DNA from: Sphingobacterium thalpophilum
Lineage (GTDB): Bacteria; Bacteroidota; Bacteroidia; Sphingobacteriales; Sphingobacteriaceae
DNA length: 64,000 nucleotides
Assembly (NCBI RefSeq): GCF_038396785.1
Contig: NZ_CP151087.1
Span: 2,232,001 to 2,296,000, forward strand
Direction: 5' to 3'
Shown here: one piece after another, positions 56,245-64,000 of the stretch
How the letters are laid out: each line of letters begins with the position of its first letter
Position numbering within the stretch: position 1 is the stretch's first letter
Made by a program: the position numbers and the translations under genes
The notes under the pieces: generated by a model
Databases searched by the model: none
The model's input: the letters and a program-made list of their open reading frames with translations, nothing else
Told to the model about the DNA's origin: nothing

Positions 56245-56267
56245 ACGCCTATTTTAGATGATTAGGG

Positions 56268-56696
56268 CTACTGATTAACTTTCTCAAAGATAAACTTTGG
56301 GTCTTGGAAATTGACGGTTGAAGGTATATAATGTGGAATTCCCATATACACTTGCTCCGTTCCTGTACCTAAAATATACAGAGACCCTTTTTTTAATAAA
56401 ACAAAGGGTCTTCTTTTTTTCTGTCCCCAGCCAAATGGCGTATAATAATAGTCCCCAAGCAATGTGTCTTTTTGGATATTCCCGCGAATGTCTCCCGAAT
56501 CAACCTCACCTCCAGGTCTATAAAAGAACAATTTACCATGAAAACGGTTCTCAAAAAGATTAAGATCCAAACGGGCACTGTCTCGTTCACTATGAGCCAT
56601 ATAACTCAATACTTTAGTATCTCGCCTCCCCTCTTCACAGCTTATCAACAGCAGAGCCGAAAAAATAAAATAAACAGCAATCGAATATAAACGCAT
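56268..56696 (-). CDS. Small lipoprotein of unknown function
   Basis: 142 residues with an SPII signal (FSALLLISCEEGRRD) and a beta-rich mature part (LDLNLFENRFHGKLFFYRPGGEVDSGDIRGNIQKDTLLGDYYY; KGSLYILGTGTEQVYM). The pattern suggests a small barrel or lipocalin-like domain; no family named. Its 3' end is convergent with nudK, 23 bp apart. Confidence 0.72.
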   Translation of the reverse strand: MRLYSIAVYFIFSALLLISCEEGRRDTKVLSYMAHSERDSARLDLNLFENRFHGKLFFYRPGGEVDSGDIRGNIQKDTLLGDYYYTPFGWGQKKRRPFVLLKKGSLYILGTGTEQVYMGIPHYIPSTVNFQDPKFIFEKVNQ

Positions 56697-56832
56697 TTTT
56701 CTTTTGATCTACGATAATTAATCCCGTCTCAAGATAAACACAAAATTCAACAATATACAAGGAATTTGACATAAGATGCTTTTTCCAAATTTGATTTACT
56801 TAGATTCTCTATATAATCAAACTTAATGCGAA

Positions 56833-57117
56833 CTACACTTTATCAAATCTTTTATTTTCTTCCTTCCATTCAACGTAGTTCGCTTTTAAGCAGTGCCCAC
56901 AAGGGCGATATTGATGTTTTAGCGCTTCTTGCTCAGTGGAAAAAAAGACCCTGTTCTCCCGCTTCATCCGTTTTCCCGAAATACAGCAAAGCAATCCATA
57001 AATTTTTAGCTTTTCATTGCCACCAAAGTGAATTTCTCCCGCTCGAATCTTGGCATGCAATGAAGCATCTGTAATATTTTTATGCCATTCCATTGTGTGG
57101 GATTTATTTTTCGGCAT
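56833..57117 (-). CDS. Ada-type metal-binding domain protein (stand-alone)
   Basis: Start at 57117 (MPKNKSHTMEWHKNITDASL), overlapping the upstream oxygenase by 14 bp. The 94-residue protein resembles the N-terminal Ada Zn-binding domain: GEIHFGGNEKLKIYGLLCCISGKRM, RVFFSTEQEALKHQYRPCGHCLKANY. The C-terminal CxxC pair is intact. Of the first pair, the Cys that is the methyl acceptor in Ada is present, but the Cys four residues on is replaced, so metal binding may differ. There is no AraC or methyltransferase domain. Coupled with the 2OG oxygenase, it may serve alkylation-damage response. Confidence 0.75.
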   Translation of the reverse strand: MPKNKSHTMEWHKNITDASLHAKIRAGEIHFGGNEKLKIYGLLCCISGKRMKRENRVFFSTEQEALKHQYRPCGHCLKANYVEWKEENKRFDKV

Positions 57118-57817
57118 CATGAAAAATAATACCCAACGCATGGCGTTCACCTGCTGTGACTTCACTCACCCCATGTTTCATATTAACCCTAAAATAACCC
57201 GTTCGTCCTTTCTCAGGCCTAAAATTTGTTGCGAATAAAACGAGATCACCTTTTTTAGGTTTCAAAACAACTGCCTTTGATTGAGCCCTCGGAACTTGTT
57301 GTGTTAATACAAATTCTCCGCCCATAAAATCGACTCCTGGCTCATTTAACATCAAAACCACCTGCATCGGAAAGTAAACCGCTCCATACAAGTCTTTATG
57401 TAGCGTATTGAAACCTCCTTGACCATATTTCAAAATCAATACTGTTGCCTTTTCCTGTCCTTTCAAACGGCAATCCGTCAAAAGGTCTTCATGTTTCAAT
57501 GAAAATGATATATCGATTTTCAGCGCACGAAACCAGGCATTAGCAATGACGGTAAGATAGGAATAAAGTTGAGATCGAATCGTTTGAATCAACTTAGGTA
57601 GTGGGTAGTCAAAATATTTATACTCCCCTAATCCGAATCGATGCCTTTCCATAACGACAGTTTTACGGTAGAGCGTCGAATCGCTATACCCTTTTTTTAA
57701 TAGATCGCATTGTAAATCTGTCAATAGATTTGGAATGACTACATAGCCCTGTTTATGCATTTCTTCTGTAATCGCAGGCCAATCTAGATTTTCTATGTTT
57801 TGAATGACATTTTCCAT
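57104..57817 (-). CDS. 2OG-Fe(II) oxygenase (COG3826-type)
   Basis: Start at 57817 (MENVIQNIENLDWPAITEEM). 237 residues with the double-stranded beta-helix: iron ligands His and Asp in NTLHKDLYG, distal His in MKHGVSEV and 2OG-binding Arg in GERHALGIIFHD; PMQVVLMLNEPG and GGEFVLTQQVPRAQSKA fit the Oxygenase-NA/2OG-FeII family related to prolyl hydroxylases and AlkB-like enzymes. Substrate unknown. It is translationally coupled to an Ada-domain gene, so nucleic-acid demethylation is plausible but not established. Confidence 0.85.
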   Translation of the reverse strand: MENVIQNIENLDWPAITEEMHKQGYVVIPNLLTDLQCDLLKKGYSDSTLYRKTVVMERHRFGLGEYKYFDYPLPKLIQTIRSQLYSYLTVIANAWFRALKIDISFSLKHEDLLTDCRLKGQEKATVLILKYGQGGFNTLHKDLYGAVYFPMQVVLMLNEPGVDFMGGEFVLTQQVPRAQSKAVVLKPKKGDLVLFATNFRPEKGRTGYFRVNMKHGVSEVTAGERHALGIIFHDAEK

Positions 57818-57916
57818 ACCACGAATCTCCACATTATAGTCCTGTCAAAAAATCCGAAATATGCTAAAATGATGTATAATAAAAGGCACGTGAACATTTA
57901 TAGCTCAAGACAATCC

Positions 57917-57974
57917 ATATCAAAAAAAAAGGATTAAATACAGGCAGGTGTATTTAATCCTTTTTTTTGATATC
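57917..57974. terminator. Very strong bidirectional terminator
   Basis: An almost perfect 26-bp palindrome (arms about 57917-57942 and 57949-57974; core GGATTAAATACA / TGTATTTAATCC) with long A and T runs, loop GGCAGG. It separates the 3' end of the OhrR gene from the start of the oxygenase gene, ending the ohr operon. Confidence 0.92.
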
Positions 57975-57988
57975 ATATCGTATAAAAA

Positions 57989-58420
57989 CTAGCTGTTTCC
58001 AACATTATTCACGATTTTTTCTGCCAAGGCTTTAAGCTGAACCATATCAGCATAGTCGAGCTTTAAGGCTTCAAAAATCTGCATGGGAACACAATTTGCC
58101 TTTTCTTTTAATTGTAATCCTTGCTTTGTAAGTTTGATTTTGACTACCCTCTCGTCAGTTTTACTTCGTGTTCGAGTAAGCAAAGCTTTAGTCTCCAAGC
58201 GCTTCAATAGTGGCGTAAGCGTTCCATTATCCAGAAATAACTTAGTTCCTAATTGATTTACTGTTTGCTCATCATTCTCCCATAAAGCCATCATGGTGAT
58301 ATACTGTGGATAGGTCAAGTCAATCTCTTCAAGAATAGTTCGATACTGCTGCATAATTTCCCTATGTAGCACATACACTGAAAAGCAAAGCTGTTTATCT
58401 AATTTTAATAAATCATCCAT
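57989..58420 (-). CDS. ohrR: OhrR-type MarR-family redox regulator
   Basis: 143 residues beginning MDDLLKLDKQLCFSVYVLHR. The Cys in LCFSVY corresponds to the peroxidatic Cys of one-Cys OhrR proteins. Winged-helix motifs follow (LTYPQYITMMALWENDEQTVNQLGTKLFLDNGTLTPLLKRLETKALL; RTRSKTDERVVKIKLTKQG). It would repress ohr until oxidised by an organic hydroperoxide. It is the last gene of the leftward operon headed by ohr. Confidence 0.88.
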   Translation of the reverse strand: MDDLLKLDKQLCFSVYVLHREIMQQYRTILEEIDLTYPQYITMMALWENDEQTVNQLGTKLFLDNGTLTPLLKRLETKALLTRTRSKTDERVVKIKLTKQGLQLKEKANCVPMQIFEALKLDYADMVQLKALAEKIVNNVGNS

Positions 58421-58466
58421 CTTGCAAAGATATTGAGTTTTCGAGGGATTGAAAGAGAATAATCAA

Positions 58467-59102
58467 CTATTTATACTCAACGACAAACTCTTCCTTGGGT
58501 ACTCGAACCTTTTTCATTGACGAAATCCAATTTCTCGAAGAGTCCGCCACACCAACATACATCAATGAAACGCTTTTAAGTCCATGTTTTTCTAATTGTA
58601 AAACCTCATCCACGACGCGGTTATCGAAGCCCTCGGCAGGCGTGGAATCAACGCGGAGTTCCGCTGCTTGAGCCAAAGCTAAACCTAAAGCAATGTAAGT
58701 CTGTCTTGCCGTGTGCGCAAAATTTCTTTCTGCAGCTTCATTCAGATAAATAGATTTTAACTTGTCCGTATAGGAGCCAAAGCGTCCCCTTGGCAAATCC
58801 CGTTCATCTGTAGTAAAATCATAAACTTTATCAATACGTTCTTCTGTATAACGATCCCATGCAGCGAAAACAAGCACATGTGAGCATTCACGCATACAGT
58901 CTGGATTTAGTGCTCCTTTTGCCAATTCTTCTTTCAATGCCTGATTTTCAACAATCAATATTTTAAATGGCTGTAAGCCCGAGGAAGTCGGTGCAAAGCG
59001 CGCTGCTTCAACGATTTTATCTATATTTTCTTGACTAACTTTTTTTGTCGGATCGTATGCTTTCACAGCATGACGCCATTGTAAATCTTCTATTAATGAC
59101 AT
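58467..59102 (-). CDS. Nitroreductase-family NAD(P)H-dependent FMN oxidoreductase
   Basis: 211 residues with the nitroreductase pattern: RHAVKAYDPTKKVSQENIDKIVEAARFAPTSSGLQPFKILIV, NPDCMRECSHVLVFAAW, ERNFAHTARQTYIALGLALAQAAELRVDSTPAEGFD and LEKHGLKSVSLMYVGVAD. Like NfsB-type enzymes it binds FMN and reduces quinones or nitro compounds. It lies in the ohr operon, 12 bp after the DUF1304 gene, suggesting peroxide or electrophile stress induction. Confidence 0.92.
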   Translation of the reverse strand: MSLIEDLQWRHAVKAYDPTKKVSQENIDKIVEAARFAPTSSGLQPFKILIVENQALKEELAKGALNPDCMRECSHVLVFAAWDRYTEERIDKVYDFTTDERDLPRGRFGSYTDKLKSIYLNEAAERNFAHTARQTYIALGLALAQAAELRVDSTPAEGFDNRVVDEVLQLEKHGLKSVSLMYVGVADSSRNWISSMKKVRVPKEEFVVEYK

Positions 59103-59114
59103 ATAATTATATTT

Positions 59115-59483
59115 TTATTTTACGAGTATAACGGATAACAACGCCAACAATGCAGGAACTCCTTGTACAAAAAATATCTTTTTGCTCGCTGTAATTCCAC
59201 CAAAAATACCGGCAACAAGGACACATCCTAAAAAGAACAGGCGTACATTGTGACTCCAGATGGGGTCATTGATAAAAAAAGACCAGGCTAAACCTGCAAC
59301 GAGAAAGCCATTGTAGAGCCCTTGATTTGCAGCAAGCCCCTTCGTTGGCTTAAATAATTCTGCCGGGAGAGCCTTTCCAAAACTACGTTTTCCTGCAGTT
59401 TCCCAAGCAAACATTTCCATCCATACAATGTATACATGTTCTAAAAGTACGAGTGCTGTAAGCACGTTGGCAATATAATTCAT
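59115..59483 (-). CDS. DUF1304 integral membrane protein
   Basis: 122 residues with four membrane helices and the DUF1304 signature: LTALVLLEHVYIVWMEMFAWETAGKRSFG, LAANQGLYNGFLVAGLAWSF, VRLFFLGCVLVAGIFGGIT, VQGVPALLALLSVIL. Family function unknown, but its genes recur with ohr and MarR regulators. It starts 3 bp after the ohr stop. Confidence 0.93.
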   Translation of the reverse strand: MNYIANVLTALVLLEHVYIVWMEMFAWETAGKRSFGKALPAELFKPTKGLAANQGLYNGFLVAGLAWSFFINDPIWSHNVRLFFLGCVLVAGIFGGITASKKIFFVQGVPALLALLSVILVK

Positions 59484-59486
59484 ATA

Positions 59487-59912
59487 TTATTCGTTAGTTG
59501 ATACCGTCAATTTGACATCCATATTACCCCTAGTTGCATTTGAATAAGGGCACACTTGATGTGCTTTTTCAATTAATTGTTGTGCTAACTCTAAGCTTAC
59601 GCCAGGTATATTTGCATGTAATTCTGCAGCCAATCCAAAACCACCATTATCCAATTGTCCAATACTCACATGTGCAGTTACCGAAGTCTCTCCAGTTTTT
59701 ACTTTTTCTGACCTAATGACCAAATTCAAGGCACTATCAAAACACGCAGCGAAACCTGCAGCAAAAAGCATCTCTGGATTGGCATAATCATCATTCGCAC
59801 CTCCTAGTCCTTTTGGCATACGAACAGCTAAATCCAGTACACCATTTTCACTTCTTACCTGACCGTTTCGTCCTCCTTTGGCTGTCGCGCCGATGTTATA
59901 TAACGTTTTCAT
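59487..59912 (-). CDS. ohr: Organic hydroperoxide resistance protein Ohr (OsmC family)
   Basis: 141 residues. The two redox cysteines are in AAGFAACFDSALNLV and HQVCPYSNATRGNMDV; GGRNGQVRSENGVLDLAVRMP and NPEMLFAAG are typical of Ohr rather than OsmC. It reduces organic hydroperoxides with lipoamide-linked thiols. First gene of the operon ohr-DUF1304-nitroreductase-ohrR, with an inverted repeat upstream. Confidence 0.95.
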   Translation of the reverse strand: MKTLYNIGATAKGGRNGQVRSENGVLDLAVRMPKGLGGANDDYANPEMLFAAGFAACFDSALNLVIRSEKVKTGETSVTAHVSIGQLDNGGFGLAAELHANIPGVSLELAQQLIEKAHQVCPYSNATRGNMDVKLTVSTNE

Positions 59913-59951
59913 ATTTCAATTTGTTTTGTTTGTACAAATGTATGGCAAGAA

Positions 59952-59973
59952 ATTATATTGTGAAAAATATAAT
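59952..59973. promoter_or_regulatory. Candidate OhrR operator
   Basis: ATTATATT (59952-59959) and AATATAAT (59966-59973) form a perfect inverted repeat around GTGAAA, 40-61 bp upstream of the ohr ATG. Location and symmetry fit a MarR/OhrR dimer site, but AT-rich palindromes are frequent here. Confidence 0.4.
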
Positions 59974-60079
59974 ATTGCAATTTACATTAAGATGAGAATA
60001 GCAAAATCTCAAAAACATAACTGCGAGTATCGAATGTAATTTAAAACCAGTACATTTGATTATTGCAAATCGAGTTTAA

Positions 60080-60994
60080 ATGAAAACAACTTCCATTGAA
60101 CAGTTTTATCAGGAGATCAATGCGAGCATCCCAAAAGAGATCGCAAGAGAGATTGGTCATTTTAATGTATTCAACTTTGAGGAACTTGCAGCTACATTAA
60201 AAGATAAACCGATCATGCCCTACAATAAGCGTACGTACTATAAAATAAGCTTAATCACAGGGAAAAACACGGCTGAATATGCCGACAAAGTGATCGAAAT
60301 CGATGAATCAGCACTTGTATTTGCTACCCCAAAAGTTCCTTACCATTGGATACCGAAAGATGAGCATCAGAAGGGTTATTTCTGCGTTTTCACCGATGAA
60401 TTTCTAACCCGAAATAAAAGTGGTGTTAACATAGATGATCTCCCTATCTTTCAACCGGGCTGCCTTCCGATTTTTCAATTATCAGAAGAACAACGTATTG
60501 AAATAGAGGAAATCTTCGTAAAAATAAATAAAGAGCTTTCTTCAGAGTACGTCTTTAAATACGATCTGCTGCGAAATTATGTTCTTGAGATCATTCATTA
60601 TGGGCAAAAGCTGCAACCCAAAAGTATAACAAATCCCACACATAATGCCTCTAATAGAATAACCTCATTATTTATAGAATTGCTAGAAAGACAATTTCCC
60701 ATTGAATCTCCAATGCAACGTTTACAACTACGGACAGCTAATGATTTTGCGGAACGACTTGCCATACATGTCAATCACCTGAATAAAATTTTAAAGGAAA
60801 ATACGGGAAAAACAACCAGCCATGTCATTGCAGCCAGAGTCACACAGGAGGCAAAAATTTTACTGCGACAAACCGATTGGAATGTCTCTGAGATTGCTTA
60901 TTCACTTGGCTTTGAGGAGATCGCTCATTTTTCCAATTTTTTCAAGAAGCAAACCGGCTTTGCCCCAAACATTTTTCGTTCTCAATCGTTATAA
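60080..60994 (+). CDS. AraC-family transcriptional regulator
   Basis: 304 residues. N-terminal cupin-like sensor (PYNKRTYYKISLITGKNTAEYADKVIEIDESALVFATPKVPYHW) and C-terminal HTH pair (RTANDFAERLAIHVNHLNKILKENTGKTTSHVI; WNVSEIAYSLGFEEIAHFSNFFKKQTGFAPNIF). It precedes a truncated SDR gene by 94 bp on the same strand, the common arrangement of an AraC gene with its target oxidoreductase. Divergent from ohr. Confidence 0.93.
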   Translation: MKTTSIEQFYQEINASIPKEIAREIGHFNVFNFEELAATLKDKPIMPYNKRTYYKISLITGKNTAEYADKVIEIDESALVFATPKVPYHWIPKDEHQKGYFCVFTDEFLTRNKSGVNIDDLPIFQPGCLPIFQLSEEQRIEIEEIFVKINKELSSEYVFKYDLLRNYVLEIIHYGQKLQPKSITNPTHNASNRITSLFIELLERQFPIESPMQRLQLRTANDFAERLAIHVNHLNKILKENTGKTTSHVIAARVTQEAKILLRQTDWNVSEIAYSLGFEEIAHFSNFFKKQTGFAPNIFRSQSL

Positions 60995-61087
60995 TTTGAA
61001 TTTCGCAAATATCCATTTGTATTTCGCAAGTTAAAGTATAACTTTTCGGAGGATCTTTGTGCTGTTGGATCTTTAAAACAAATTAAA

Positions 61088-61627
61088 ATGGCTACAAGTA
61101 AAATAGCATTGGTAACAGGCGGAAGCCGTGGTTTAGGTAGAAACATGGCTGTTAGCCTTGCAAAAAAAGGAATCGATGTCATTCTAACCTACAATAGCAA
61201 TCAGGAGGAAGCAGATCATGTAGTTGCTACGATACAATCTTTAGGTCAGCATGCAGCTGCATTCCAATTGGATGCAGGTAATGTGCAGTCTTTTGATCTC
61301 TTCATCGAAGGAGTTACACAGCATATAAAACAAGAAACAGGACAACCAAACTTCGATTTCCTAATCAATAATGCCGGAACAGCATTATATGCCCCTTTCA
61401 TGGAAACTACGGAAGAGCAATTCGATACAGCTTATAATATCCATTATAAAGGGGTATTTTTTCTCACGCAGAAAGTTCTTCCCTATTTGAACGATGGTGG
61501 ACGTATTATCAATATTTCTTCTGGTCTCGCACGTTTTGCATTTCCGGGATCATCTGCCTATGGCTCGATGAAAGGAGCAATCGAGGTACTGACGAGGTAT
61601 CAACAGGACCTCAACGTGAAGAATTGA
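61088..61627 (+). pseudogene. SDR-family oxidoreductase, 3' part lost and joined to a foreign tail
   Basis: 179 residues: NAD(P)-binding TGGSRGLGR, LINNAG, catalytic Ser in IINISSG and YGSMKG (Tyr-x3-Lys), then AIEVLTRY. Classical SDRs run about 65 residues further, with the cofactor/substrate loop and the GG dimerisation end; none of that is present. Just after YQQ the sequence in the next frame reads STGPQREELINLAK-stop (to 61644), which looks like the true C-terminus of another gene 12 bp before the Crp-like gene. A non-in-frame deletion joining two genes explains this. Product is probably inactive. Confidence 0.75.
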
Positions 61628-61656
61628 TTAACTTAGCGAAGTAATATAAAGGTAAC

Positions 61657-62223
61657 ATGGAGCAATTACTGGAATACATCCGAAAATTTGGACAGCTCGA
61701 TTTACGAGAAGAGAACTTAATTCGACAGGCATTCGAAAAAAAAAGTGTTCCAAAGTCAAGCTATTTTGTCGCTTGCGGTAAAATAAACAATAGCATTGCT
61801 TTTGTGGAATCGGGGGTATTCCGTTCGCTCTATTACAACAGTAAAGGTGACGATTTTACGCGTTATTTTATCTATGAAGGTCGTTTTATTGGAGATCTTC
61901 AGAGCTTCTTGGATCGAACACCGTCCAATGACTATATAGAATCCCTCACAGATACCGAGATCTGGAGCCTTGATTTTGACAATTTTACGCTCCTTGAAAA
62001 GGAAATTAAAGTTTGGCCATTGTTAATGGCCAAACTTTATGGTTTTGTAGTGGAAAGTAAGCTAAAAACGGCAAATACCATGATGAATCTCGATGCCAAA
62101 GACCGTTACCTCCTGTTCTTAAAGCTTTACCCTGGTTTGGCCAATCGTGTTCCATTAGCCATGTTAGCATCCTATTTAGGGATTACCGCATCATCCCTGA
62201 GCCGGATTCGGAAAAATATCTAG
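61657..62223 (+). CDS. Crp/Fnr-family regulator (cNMP-binding type)
   Basis: 188 residues of the Bacteroidota Crp-like group: EENLIRQAFEKKSVPKSSYFVACGKINNSIAFVESGVFRSLYYN, FIYEGRFIGDLQSFLDRTPS (cNMP-like pocket), and a C-terminal winged helix (NRVPLAMLASYLGITASSLSRIRKNI). The canonical cAMP-contact residues are not conserved, so the ligand is unknown. The gene before it has been destroyed by deletion. Confidence 0.9.
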   Translation: MEQLLEYIRKFGQLDLREENLIRQAFEKKSVPKSSYFVACGKINNSIAFVESGVFRSLYYNSKGDDFTRYFIYEGRFIGDLQSFLDRTPSNDYIESLTDTEIWSLDFDNFTLLEKEIKVWPLLMAKLYGFVVESKLKTANTMMNLDAKDRYLLFLKLYPGLANRVPLAMLASYLGITASSLSRIRKNI

Positions 62224-62333
62224 TCCCCTCGCAACATCTAAATCAAATCGCGCCCCCTAATGCATTAGTCACAGGAATACGAATCCTTTCGATCAACTCC
62301 GATCATTGCGATAAAATTGTAGCCTGAGTCAAT

Positions 62334-63569
62334 TTACCAACGATAAAGCAACCTTGTTGTGAAGACATTATCTTTCAAATCAGCCGAAAAATTTGGTAAA
62401 CTTGTGGTTTCGTTCGTTACATGCTCATTATATACGGTCAATTTTATCCTATTGTTAATCTGATATGCAAGACCATAACCCAACGTACTAAACTTAACAT
62501 CTCCGTCGGCCGTAAAATTATCAGGCATGCCGATTGTCATGCCACTTGCTTTAGTATTTGGATCATAGACGTCATACGCTAACAGCGCAGTTATACCGGT
62601 CTTAGCAATCTCTTGCGTAAACCAAAGATAATATCCGTTAAATTTTCGTTGATAAAGGTCTGTTGTCGGTTGGGTCGTAAAACTTCTGCTTGCGTAAGGC
62701 CCTTTGATATCGGCACCAGCCGCTACCCCTGGCTGATCACCAGCAACATATTCTGTTTTAAAGCTGGACTTTCCCAAGCTACTATCAAATTCCAACTGTA
62801 AATTGGCACCATAATAATTCCGACCGATCGCCCTGCCTTCATTCTCGTCGCTGGTATGTGCTGTATAACCATTGCTATTGGGCGTATAATAAGTTTTCGT
62901 ATCATTACGAACCGAACCTTTATAGAATGAGGCACCAAATCCCAAATGAAGTTTTTTATCCGCTAGGCTATCAAATTTAAAAGCAAGATTACCGATCAGA
63001 TCTTTTTTGGAATCATAATCTTTAGCCGAATGGCCACTACCATTCACCAAGGCTAAATCTAAGTTTAAGAATTTAGCTTTACCGCCAGGGTGATAGCTTA
63101 CCATCCCTCCAAGATCACGTTCGCGTGGCATCAGAGTCTGAAATACACGTGCCCGTTCCGGAAAATCACGATAGCCGGATGAGTACACAATAGAGTATCC
63201 AAAAGGTCTATTGAAAAGACCCGCCGTTAAACTTAGGCCTTTTTGGCTTGGGTGACGCAATTGAATAAAGGCATCCATCAGTTGCACACCGTCTTGAGTA
63301 GCGTCCAATTGAAAGACAATACTGGAGTACGTATCCACGCGGTCAATTTTAAGACGTCCCCTGCGAATCATAAACCTGTTATCCGAATTCTTTGAAAAAT
63401 CACCACCCGAAAAGGACGTAATTCCGGGAGATTGCGCTTTCTGAAACTGTGTCTGAAGGTACCCCGTAATCTTGATATCATGTGGATCATAGCTGGAGGG
63501 CGCATTATTATTTTGCGCAAGCGCTACGACGGGACCTATCAGGGCTAAGAGTAAAAGTGCTTTTTTCAT
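62334..63569 (-). CDS. Phosphate-selective porin O/P-family outer-membrane protein
   Basis: 411 residues with a signal peptide (MKKALLLLALIGPVVALAQN) and a 16-strand-type barrel. Typical motifs are IKITGYLQTQFQKAQ, NRFMIRRGRLKIDRVDTYSSIVFQLDATQDGVQLMDAFIQLRHP, LSLTAGLFNRPFGYSIVYSSGYRDFPERARVFQTLMPRERDLGGMVSYHP, and a final FTTRLLYRW. This matches the OprO/OprP family widespread in Bacteroidota, proposed for anion or phosphate uptake. Monocistronic by context. Confidence 0.92.
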   Translation of the reverse strand: MKKALLLLALIGPVVALAQNNNAPSSYDPHDIKITGYLQTQFQKAQSPGITSFSGGDFSKNSDNRFMIRRGRLKIDRVDTYSSIVFQLDATQDGVQLMDAFIQLRHPSQKGLSLTAGLFNRPFGYSIVYSSGYRDFPERARVFQTLMPRERDLGGMVSYHPGGKAKFLNLDLALVNGSGHSAKDYDSKKDLIGNLAFKFDSLADKKLHLGFGASFYKGSVRNDTKTYYTPNSNGYTAHTSDENEGRAIGRNYYGANLQLEFDSSLGKSSFKTEYVAGDQPGVAAGADIKGPYASRSFTTQPTTDLYQRKFNGYYLWFTQEIAKTGITALLAYDVYDPNTKASGMTIGMPDNFTADGDVKFSTLGYGLAYQINNRIKLTVYNEHVTNETTSLPNFSADLKDNVFTTRLLYRW

Positions 63570-63810
63570 TAGAATTTTAAATAAATTATCTTTTTCGCTT
63601 GTGATGATATGATACGAGTAGAATCATTTTTCCATCTTCTATTCCATCATCTTTCAACGGCGTAAAAATAGATTCTCAATATTAAGTTAATATTAATAAA
63701 TTGTTAGTCTATTAATTTATATACATAAAATTAACGATTTAGTAATATATCTCGTAAGAGATAGGTCAATACAATGGTGACTCTCGCAATGTAGAGGTAT
63801 CCTTAAAATA

Positions 63811-63842
63811 AAAAGGCCGATACAAATTGTACCGGCCTTTTA
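63811..63842. terminator. Intrinsic terminator
   Basis: GGCCG-TACAA / TTGTA-CGGCC (one mismatch) flanked by AAAA and TTTTT. It lies 24 bp beyond the 3' end of the partial SusD-like gene and terminates it on the minus strand. The rest of 63570-63865 has no gene and should contain the porin promoter. Confidence 0.88.
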
Positions 63843-63865
63843 ATCCTATTGATTTATACGTTGAA

Positions 63866-64000
63866 TTATTTCAATCCCTTATTATAATCGCTTTCGCGAA
63901 GAGGGATAGACCAAGTCCACTTATTTTTATCTTGTGGATTAATTGTAACAGCTAAAGATGTAAGGAAATTACCCCCGTTTGCGTTATTTCTTCTCACAAT
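63866..64000 (-). CDS. SusD/RagB-family protein, C-terminal end (runs off window)
   Basis: Read from the window edge, the frame gives RRNNANGGNFLTSLAVTIN then KNKWTWSIPLRESDYNKGLK-stop. An ending W-x-IPL-E-x-x-N-x-L-K is characteristic of SusD/RagB proteins. A SusC gene is expected upstream, beyond base 64000. A terminator follows the stop. Confidence 0.8.
   Translation of the reverse strand: MVRRNNANGGNFLTSLAVTINPQDKNKWTWSIPLRESDYNKGLK

Overview
The window looks like a chromosomal stretch from a low-GC Bacteroidota, most likely Sphingobacteriaceae and probably Sphingobacterium-like. The evidence is two SusC/SusD pairs plus the tail of a third SusD, a hybrid two-component system fusing kinase, receiver and AraC domains, FecI/FecR-type sigma/anti-sigma control, many small SPII lipoproteins, DUF5777 and LVIVD proteins, and start codons usually without Shine-Dalgarno sequences. 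I saw no rRNA or tRNA gene and no CRISPR array.

Layout. (1) 1-14.6 kb is a polysaccharide utilisation locus: the end of a GH105/88-type hydrolase, an HTCS regulator, a GH2 beta-galactosidase broken by an in-frame amber codon, a GH16-GH43 fusion, SusD, and a SusC that appears to lack an internal block of its barrel. The enzyme set suggests a galactan or type II arabinogalactan side-chain substrate. (2) 15-20 kb holds a frameshifted ECF sigma factor coupled to a membrane/beta-barrel protein. Divergent from it is an operon for a secreted-repeat lipoprotein, a cytochrome c lipoprotein, a YceI protein and a DUF5777 barrel protein. (3) 20-35 kb holds small lipoproteins, a FecI-FecR-SusC-SusD operon, an LVIVD propeller/beta-helix lipoprotein, a BACON-like lipoprotein, a beta-barrel protein and a LytS-type kinase.

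(4) 35.3-51.9 kb is bounded by two inverted 1349-bp copies of an IS4-family element. Between them lie a decayed YncE-like gene, an HD hydrolase, a luciferase-like oxidoreductase with a flavin monooxygenase, a DUF1772 protein, a LexA/S24-type repressor with repeated operator candidates, a translationally coupled small-ORF pair, a compact amidase / membrane coiled-coil / spanin-like lysis cassette with no phage structural genes, a stand-alone SIR2-like protein, a DUF2071 protein and a TetX-like monooxygenase. IS copy 2 sits directly upstream of the TetX-like gene and has a perfect 9-bp target duplication. (5) 52-64 kb is accessory metabolism and stress response: AraC regulators (one frameshifted), NudK, an Ada-type metal-binding protein coupled to a 2OG-Fe(II) oxygenase, an Ohr/DUF1304/nitroreductase/OhrR operon, a truncated SDR, a Crp-like regulator, an OprO/P-type porin and the end of another SusD.

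The window has many gene lesions: two TAG nonsense codons, several single-base frameshifts and at least two internal deletions. Either this is an actively decaying accessory region or some of the single-base lesions are sequencing errors. The most interesting items are the repressor-controlled lysis cassette with a candidate one-piece spanin, the fold-back RNA structure conserved between the IS copies, the IS upstream of the TetX-like gene, and the SIR2-like gene beside the lysis module.
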